Of a stretch of DNA of 64,000 nt, positions 57,935 through 64,000 are shown in pieces (the first letter of the stretch is position 1; every line of letters begins with the position of its first letter). The notes beneath the pieces are model-generated. The model worked only from the letters and a program-made list of their open reading frames with translations, ran no database searches and was not told the DNA's origin. The DNA comes from Elephas maximus indicus (taxonomy: Eukaryota; Chordata; Mammalia; Proboscidea; Elephantidae): the NCBI RefSeq assembly GCF_024166365.1, contig NC_064839.1, positions 19,082,878 through 19,146,877 on the forward strand, in the 5' to 3' direction. The translations under genes were made by a program, and so were the position numbers.

Positions 57935-58204
57935 TCTGTTGGATTCGTCGGCATCCTCTTCATTGATGGAGCTGGAAGGGGAAGGAGTTGCTGATTTGCT
58001 TGCCGGAGGTGAAGGCGATGTGTGGGGCATACTGGCACCTCCCAAATTCAAGCCCAACTGGGCACTGAGCTGAGATTGGTTGATGGTGGTGAGCTGGGCA
58101 GGAGGCATGATCCCAGAACGAGCAGCATCGGTCATGTGGACAATCGACCTCATGATCAGGGAGGGATCCTGACGATATTGTGACACTTGTGCGTGGCTCT
58201 GGTC
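57935..58204 (-). CDS. TOX3: TOX3 coding exon before the HMG exons (Ser/Pro-rich linker)
   Basis: Encodes 90 residues starting [20 protein letters not shown] and ending [10 protein letters not shown]. On the minus strand the acceptor is TTTTAAG at 58205 and the donor is GTGAGT at 57934-57929. The reading frame is open across the exon and phase 0 at both ends. The segment holds the conserved [11 protein letters not shown] and [12 protein letters not shown] blocks, then a Ser/Pro-rich stretch ([20 protein letters not shown]) and an acidic tail. In TOX proteins this region links the N-terminal transactivation domain to the HMG box. Differences from the human protein as I remember it are conservative (for example Ile for Val after RSG). 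The preceding exon would end in the codon for Met before DQSH; it was not found in 58,205-64,000. Repeats begin only about 90 bp upstream of the acceptor. Confidence 0.95.
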
Positions 58205-58296
58205 CTTAAAAGGCAACAGCGAGAGGGAAAATGTTTTAGTTTACAACAGTATCGACGAACTTACAATGTTAGTAGATCCTTAGATACATCTGTCAC

Positions 58297-59480
58297 CACC
58301 TGTCTGTCAGTTTGTTGTACTGTGGTGGCTTGCCTGGTGCTGTGACTCTGGGAGCTATGCCCAGTGGTGTCATGAGGGTTGGTGTCACCCAGTTCAGTAA
58401 CTCATGATGTCTCCATCCCCATGGACCTCCTCCCATACCAGACCATACAGAATCCTTAGTAATGTTTATCATCAATTTTAATCACAGAACCGTATGTGAT
58501 AAATATAGTTGTAAATTGCTCAAATGTACTATTGCTTAGGTTATCTGAATACTAACAACAACATTGCTCTGTAAAATCTTTCTATATTGAATTATAATAT
58601 CAATAGCTATAACATTATGAGTGAGGGAAGCCTTTTTTTAATTTTTCTCCTTTTCCTTTAATTACTGCTTCATTCTCAAAAAAGTTTTTGATGTAGGTTC
58701 ACAAACACTGATTACCACAATATTGTAGTTCAAACACCAGAAAATTTGACAAAATCACTGACTATATAAACACCAGCAGCGACGAAAACAACAGCACGTG
58801 CTTGTAGGTGTAGCGCTTGCAGAGGAAACCCCGTGATTCGAAGCGTAGCGTCACTGTAATCGGGTGATAATGACAGCTCTGACAGCAGCACGGTGGAAGG
58901 TTCAAAAAGTAAATGTGCGTACAGCCTTAGCCTCGGAGGTATACCGGTCCACCTAAGCTGGGCTTACAAAAAATGGTTTTTGTTGTTGTAACTAACTACA
59001 GGGATATTTTTATAAAAAATAATAAATTTCTGCTGAAACACTGTACAAAATTTTTTTAAACATTTTGGTGCCACCCCCTCTGACAGTGTCACCTGGCACA
59101 GTCTGTACCCCCACACGCCTCCTTAGTGATGTCACTAGCTACGCCACCAGTATTTCAAATATCAACAGGGTCGCCCATGGTGGACAGGCTTCTGCGGTGC
59201 TTTCAGACTAAGATAGACTAGGAAGACAGGCCTATTGATCTACTTCCCAAAACAAGCCAGTGAAAACCCTATGAATCACAACTGAATATTGTCCAACATA
59301 GTGCTGGCAGATGAGTCCTCCAGGTTGGAAGGCACATAAAATACACAGTGGCCGCAAGACCCTTGAGCATACCAATGATCATGGAGATGGCACGGGACCA
59401 AGCAACGTTTTATTCTATTGTACATGGGGTCACCATGAGTCAAAGCCAACTTGACGGCAACTAACCAGATGGACTTGACC
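58297..59480 (+). mobile_element. Internally deleted RTE derivative, split by a hAT-like element
   Basis: 58297-58361 (GTCAGTTTGTTGTACTGTGG, GGAGCTATGCC) resembles the RTE 5' leader. It resumes at 59138 (CACCAGTATTTCAAATATCA, GTCGCCCATGGTGGACAGGC) and jumps to an RTE 3' tail ending CTTGACGGCAACTAACC. CTGTCAC near both ends may be the target duplication. Confidence 0.7.
58362..59137. mobile_element. hAT-like DNA transposon, non-autonomous, 776 bp
   Basis: 8-bp target duplication GCTATGCC (58354-58361) / GCTACGCC (59138-59145). Left terminus CAGTGGTGTCATGAGGG; reversed right terminus TAGTGACATCACTAAGG. The CAG-type ends and 8-bp duplication fit hAT. No transposase frame seen. Confidence 0.7.
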
Positions 59481-59756
59481 TGTCACAATTTTTTTTAGGT
59501 GTGACCTATTGCAGGATGGCAGTTTCTGATAATTTATTAAGTTAAGTACTCATGCCAAAAATGTGAAGAGTCTGAAGCACAAAACCCAAGTACGCAGCCC
59601 AGTTTATTTTACTATAGAGCTGAGGACTTACACAAAGGCCACAGGCAAAAGAAAGATAAACTTTCAACTCCTGCTTCTTATTGAGAAAACCCTTTCAGGC
59701 TCACCAATTGGTTTACCATCCTACTCACATACGTAGTTTCATTCCATTAGTTTTTT

Positions 59757-60425
59757 ATCCATCCTCACAACTGGACCAACAAGCAACATCATAATAAATG
59801 GAGAAAATATTGAAGTTGTCAAAGATTTCGTCTTACTTGGATCCACAATCAATGCCCATGGAAGCAGCAGTTGAGAAATCAAGTGACGTATTGCATTGGG
59901 TCAATCTGCTGCAAAAGACTACTTTCAAGTGTTAAAAAGCAAAGATGTCACTCTGAGGATAAGATGCACCTGACCCAAACCATGATATTTTCAATTGCCT
60001 CATATACATGTGAAAGCTGGACAACGAATAAGGAAGATCAAAGAAGAATTGATGCCTTTGAATTATGGTGTCAGCAAAGAATACTGAATATACCATGGAC
60101 TGACAGAAGAACAAACAACTCTTATCTTGGAAGAAGTACAGCCAGGATGTTCCTTGGAAGAGAGGATGGTGAGACTTCATCTCACATACTTTGGACATGT
60201 TATCAGGAGGCAGTAGTCCCTGGAGAAGGACATCACGCTTGCTAAAGTAGAGGGTCCGCGAAAAAGAGGAAGACTCTCAATGAGATGAACTGACACAGTG
60301 GCTGCAAAAATGGGCTCAAACATAGCAACCATCGTTGAGGATGGCACAGGACCAGGCAAAGTTTCGTTCTATTACACCCAGGATGCTATGAATCTGAACT
60401 GATTCGACGGCACCTAACAACAGTT
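59757..60425 (+). pseudogene. RTE-type LINE 3' fragment
   Basis: Starts at CATCCTCACAACTGGACCAA in the region after the reverse transcriptase core and ends at GATTCGACGGCACCTAACAA. Several frame breaks. Collinear with 24050-24700. Confidence 0.9.
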
Positions 60426-61271
60426 TTTACCCAGCTCCATGAGAGAAGAAGAACTCGTTCTTTATTTTATCCTTCCAGGAATGCATATGACACACAGGGA
60501 GGACGGGCTGGAGAGGCACCGAGCTTTGGTTTCACAGAGCAAACATCTGTTTGCTTTAGGGCACCCTTTCTGTAAAATCTGCTGTGGTTAACCAGAGGGT
60601 CATTCCAATTCTGAATTATATTGTCAACGGCATCTGGGACTCATTCAATGTCTTTTGGATGGATATCACTTTTTTCATCTTAAACCTGCTTTGTTTTCTT
60701 TTGTTTAACACACCCTGATTTAACGTACTGGTGGATTTTTTAAAATATGTATAAAGAGGTGGTAGAGATAACTCAGAATTAGTTTTCACTGAAAGTTATT
60801 ACAATTACATCCGTGAGAAGCCTTCTCTGCTTTTGGTAGTCACATAAAAGTCTTTAAAGTTGCTGCTTCTTACTTTGTAATTCCAAAGCATCAAAAAATG
60901 AAGACACGATTTTCCAGTGACTTACTTTAAGACTTGTCATTTAGAATGAGTGTATGATTTTAGTGAAACCAAATTCTCTTGACTCACAGTGACCCAGAAT
61001 CTAATTTTATACACAAGTCTACAAATTCTTAACTGTTCCTCTTTTGAGTCTTTCTAAAAAGGCATGTTTTGCTTTTTAAAGAAACAGAATGATCAGTAAA
61101 CAACTCAATTAGGACATTTGGTTTCTTAATATTAAATATACGAATACCACTAAATAAGAAGCTGTATCGATCACCAGAAAACTAGCTGAATAAATTATGA
61201 CCTATGCACAGTAGAAAGTGTTATGAGGCTTTAAATAATAATGAATTAGATTTACGTGTATGGACCTTGAG
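60426..61271. other. Unique sequence (TOX3 intron)
   Basis: Nothing recognised. Confidence 0.5.
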
Positions 61272-61504
61272 CAGGGTTTCTCGATTTTGGCTCTACTGAC
61301 ATTCTGGACCAGATAATTCTTTGTTGGGGGGAGAGGGACTCCTGTGCTCTAGAGAAATCTGAGCAGCATCGCTGGCTTCTCTACCCACTAGACATCTGTA
61401 GCCCCCTCCCCAACCCCTCGCCTAGGCCATGACAATCAAAAATGCCTCCAAACATTGACAAATAGCCCTCATGGGGCAAAACTGCTCTCATTTGAGAACC
61501 ACTA
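61272..61504 (+). mobile_element. hAT-Charlie-type relic
   Basis: AGCAGGGTTTCTCGATTTTG left end, ATTTGAGAACCACTAAC right end, with GATAATTCTTTGTTGGGG core. Near-complete non-autonomous copy. Confidence 0.8.
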
Positions 61505-61530
61505 ACCTAAGAGTGATATCCAGGATATAC

Positions 61531-61650
61531 ACCCAGTTGCCGTCCAGTTGATTCCGACTCATAGTGACCCTATAGGATAGAGCAGAACTGCCCCATAGGG
61601 TATCCAAGGAGCGGCTGGTGGATTCCAGCTGCTGACTGTAGCTCTTAAGT
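61531..61650 (-). mobile_element. AfroSINE-type SINE, partial
   Basis: GTTGCCGTCCAGTTGATTCC tail; the head after GTAGCTCTTAA is cut off. Confidence 0.9.
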
Positions 61651-61711
61651 TGCAAAATAATTGTAGAGTACAACCCCTTTTTGTTGAAAAAAAAAAAGGT
61701 AAAAGTAAATC

Positions 61712-61947
61712 CTGTTAACAGGAGTCCCTGGGTGATGCCAAGGGTTAACTCACACTCAGCTCCTAACCAAACGGTTGAAGGCTCGAGTCCACTCAGAGGC
61801 ACCTGAGAAGAAAGACCTGATGACTTACTTCAGGAAAAAAAAATCTGCCATTGAAAACCCTATGGAGCCCAATTCTACTCTGACACACATGGGGTCGCCA
61901 TGAGTCAGAACGACTCCCCACAACTGGCAACTGGTTAACTGTTAACA
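61712..61947 (+). mobile_element. AfroSINE-type SINE with 9-bp target duplication
   Basis: CTGTTAACA at 61712-61720 and 61939-61947. GCCTGG-related subfamily with GTCCCTGGGTGATGCCAAGG head. Confidence 0.94.
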
Positions 61948-62485
61948 ATGGGGTTGGTCTGGAAGAATGTAGAGGGGAGTGTCTTAACTGTTTCCATTTA
62001 CATCTGTACTGTTTAGATAAGACTGTGAACAAAACACAAAACAAAACGAACAAGCAAAAACTAAAACACCTCTGTCAGAAAAAAAAAACTAAAAAAAAGT
62101 AAGTGGTCTAGATCCTGTAGCTATTGCGAAGGTTTCTTTCCTGTTTCTTCATAATTTCTGAATTATTAAGCTGCTGTGGACTCCCTGGAGAAATGTGTTG
62201 CACAGATCAGGACAAACCCACTCTTCCTCGTCTCACTGGCAACATTCTCTTCCGTTGTTCCTAAAATATTACATCCTATTGGTAGGCGTCCTTCTGCTTA
62301 CTTGGATCACAAAAGTGGTTTTTCTGCTATCACTTTGTCTTAATTTTTTTTTTTTTTGATTGGCATTCTACCACATTTACCCATTTCCTCCTCAAAAATT
62401 GAGCTGTCTGTCCACTCTACCATATTCTTGAGCAGTCCAATCACTGCTCATCTATGTCACTTCCAGCCTCCAACCATTAGCAACC
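61948..62485. other. Unique sequence
   Basis: T-run at 62346-62358. Nothing else. Confidence 0.45.
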
Positions 62486-62626
62486 AAAAAAAACCCCACT
62501 GCAGTCAAGTCATAGAGACCCTATAGGACAGAGCCGAACTGCCCCATAGGGTTTCCAAGGAGCAGCTGGTAGATTCAAACTGCTGACCTTTTGGTTAGCA
62601 GCCAAGCTCTTAACCACTGCACCAGA
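62486..62626 (-). mobile_element. AfroSINE-type SINE
   Basis: CCACTGCAGTCAAGTCATAG tail with a short internal deletion; GCTCTTAACCACTGCACC head. Confidence 0.93.
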
Positions 62627-62661
62627 GTAAAATTAAGATAAATAGCTTACTTACTAATGGT

Positions 62662-62825
62662 TGGAGACCTGGTGGTGCGGTGGTTAAGAGCTCGGCTGCT
62701 AACCAAAAGGTCAGCAGTTCAAATCCAGCTGCTCCTTGGAAACCTTACGGGGTAGTTCTACTCTGTCCTGCAGGGTCGCTATGAGTTGGAATCGACTTGA
62801 TGGCAATGAGTTTGGTTTTATTTGA
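62662..62825 (+). mobile_element. AfroSINE-type SINE
   Basis: AGACCTGGTGGTGCGGTGGT head to GAGTTTGGTTTTATTTG; short, well preserved. Confidence 0.94.
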
Positions 62826-63181
62826 GTTTATACATCTTCCAGAAAACTTTTTAAAGTTCTTCAGGCTTATTTAAATTTAGATGTTTTAAAGTTATCTACA
62901 AGCAACTTCCAGAGAACACTTAGATTAAATATTTTGATTTCCACTGTACAATAATGAATCAGCTAACCCGCATGGCCAAGAAATATGATAATTAGATTTA
63001 TGCAACTTTCTCATTAACAGAGGCACTGCTCTGCTGTCCTTGCTGCAGTGCCCATGAAAATCAGTATGTATAGATGCTTGATCGATTCACCTACCACCTT
63101 CAACATTTCAGATGGATCTTATAGCCAAACAGAAGTCCAAAAAGCAAGTCTCCTTCACTTCATTACCTCTTCCCGGGGTGG

Positions 63182-63346
63182 GCTAACCAGTAAGCGCGGT
63201 ATGCACTGGTTTATAAGTAAGCAAGGTAAGAAGGAGCTTAATTGTTTACTTACTAATGGTAGTGAATAATTTCACATGGGTTTGTGAAGTCGTACACTAC
63301 AGATTAGTAAGTAAGCACAATTAAGTCTGTGCCTACCTTGCTTATT
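63182..63346. repeat. Inverted repeat of about 45-bp arms
   Basis: Arm 63213-63257 pairs with arm 63303-63346 (ATAAGTAAGCAAGGTA and TTAATTG..TACTTACTAAT against their reverses), with a 45-base loop. 63182-63205 is a further related copy of the outer part of the right arm. Confidence 0.8.
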
Positions 63347-63479
63347 GGCTAATTCATCTCTGCCTCTTCCTGAATTCCACCTGCAATTTATGCTGTTATT
63401 ATGCTTGGTTGCTCGAGAGCTCCTGCTGACTTACAGCCAAGTGTCCATATTAAAAAACAGCATTTAGTGCGTGCTTATG

Positions 63480-63680
63480 AATACCTGGGTGATACAAACA
63501 GCTAAACATTCAACTACTAGCCTAAAGGTTGACAGTTCAAACATACCCAGTGGCACCTCAAATGAGAGACGTGACGATCTGCTTCCAGAAAGTCACAGCC
63601 TTGAAAACCCAGTGCAGCAGTTCTAGTCTGCACACATGGGGTTGCCATGAATTGAAACTGACTCAACAGCAACTAAGGCC
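63480..63680 (+). mobile_element. AfroSINE-type SINE, divergent
   Basis: ACCTGGGTGATACAAACAGC head, CACACATGGGGTTGCCATGA tail, end CTCAACAGCAACTAAG. Confidence 0.9.
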
Positions 63681-64000
63681 GCCATTACCACTGTGTGCTT
63701 ACCATGTGCCTGCATTTGTGCCAAGTTTTACATGTAATCTCTAATTTAATCTAATAACTCTCGGAATCAGAGAATGTAATTATAACCCTTCTTAGATAAG
63801 AATAATTCTCCAGGCCACCCTGCTAGCTAACGATTCCTCCATGGAAAAGCTTGTTCCAGGGGGCCTCGGCGCTTCAATGGTGAAGGTGTGTACTGGCAGA
63901 GAGAGAGAAACAGAGCTCTGGGCTCTCCACCACCGTTATCTCCCTTTGGTGAGATTCTTCATAAAATTTCACTAAAAACAACTGGAGAGAATGAGAGATC
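63681..64000. other. Unique sequence at window end
   Basis: 63690-63800 may be a MIR-like relic (GTGCTTACCATGTGCCTGCA). No TOX3 exon seen. Confidence 0.4.

Larger units (their letters stand above)
43670..58204 (-). other. TOX3: TOX3 gene, 3' half (four coding exons and 3' UTR)
   Basis: Minus-strand gene whose four coding exons (58204-57935, 52959-52732, 50153-50073, 45669-44977) encode 90, 76, 27 and 230 residues and splice in phase 0 into one frame. The order is a Ser/Pro-rich linker, a lysine-rich nuclear localisation stretch, a single HMG box split between two exons, and a glutamine-rich C-terminus ending in QVSIF. That architecture and wording are specific to TOX3 among the four TOX paralogues. 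TOX3 is a nuclear HMG-box factor linked to calcium-dependent and CREB/CBP-associated transcription in neurons and to epithelial biology (family knowledge). Introns in the window are 4975, 2578 and 4403 bp. The promoter and N-terminal exons are outside the window. The 3' boundary is inferred from polyadenylation hexamers. Confidence 0.95.

Noticed and set aside
58205..64000. Search for the next upstream TOX3 exon (the acidic/Pro-rich N-terminal segment)
   Set aside because: No minus-strand sequence resembling it was found, so the exon is taken to lie beyond the window.

Overview
This window is mammalian nuclear DNA, most likely from an elephant (Loxodonta or a close proboscidean). The evidence is the density and type of retroposons: about fifty copies of a tRNA-headed SINE whose 3' end matches an RTE-type LINE (the AfroSINE / RTE pairing of Afrotheria), an L1 with a characteristic 3' UTR, and a second SINE with a tRNA-Gly-like head. 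The species call is inference from repeats; it is not a database result.

One protein-coding gene is visible: TOX3 (TNRC9/CAGF9), a TOX-subfamily HMG-box transcription factor, on the minus strand. Four coding exons lie in the window. In gene order they are 58204-57935, 52959-52732, 50153-50073 and 45669-44977. All junctions are phase 0 with GT donors and AG acceptors, and they join without a break into the last 423 residues of the protein. The upstream exons, encoding the N-terminal transactivation region, were not found and should lie beyond base 64000. The 3' UTR runs from 44976 down to about 43,670, where three AATAAA hexamers cluster on the minus strand.

Positions 1 to about 40,500 hold no recognisable gene. 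They form the 3' flank of TOX3, which in other mammals is a gene desert towards SALL1. This part is a mosaic of L1 ends (1-1894, 34482-35071, 39208-39991), a degenerate RTE LINE with reverse transcriptase remnants (22985-24705), MLT1-type LTRs, hAT-Charlie relics, MIR/L2 relics and many SINEs. Several SINEs are nested, some three deep, and flanking target-site duplications often survive.

A stretch of about 4.8 kb (40,906-45,697), covering the TOX3 last exon, its 3' UTR and the sequence beyond, has no lineage-specific SINE. This contrasts with roughly one per 1.3 kb elsewhere and suggests constraint. The last exon is GC-rich and glutamine-rich. It carries a perfect 24-bp in-frame tandem duplication and a Pro-Val hexamer repeat, and a 15-bp minisatellite lies just after the stop codon. 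A SINE ends only 28 bp before its splice acceptor.

The best candidates for something little described are a 776-bp hAT-like element with an 8-bp target duplication inside an internally deleted RTE (58362-59137), a 146-bp TA-flanked mini-transposon (4906-5051), an inverted-repeat element (63182-63346), and two sites where successive SINEs used the same target. I saw no prokaryotic-style system, CRISPR array or novel protein operon.
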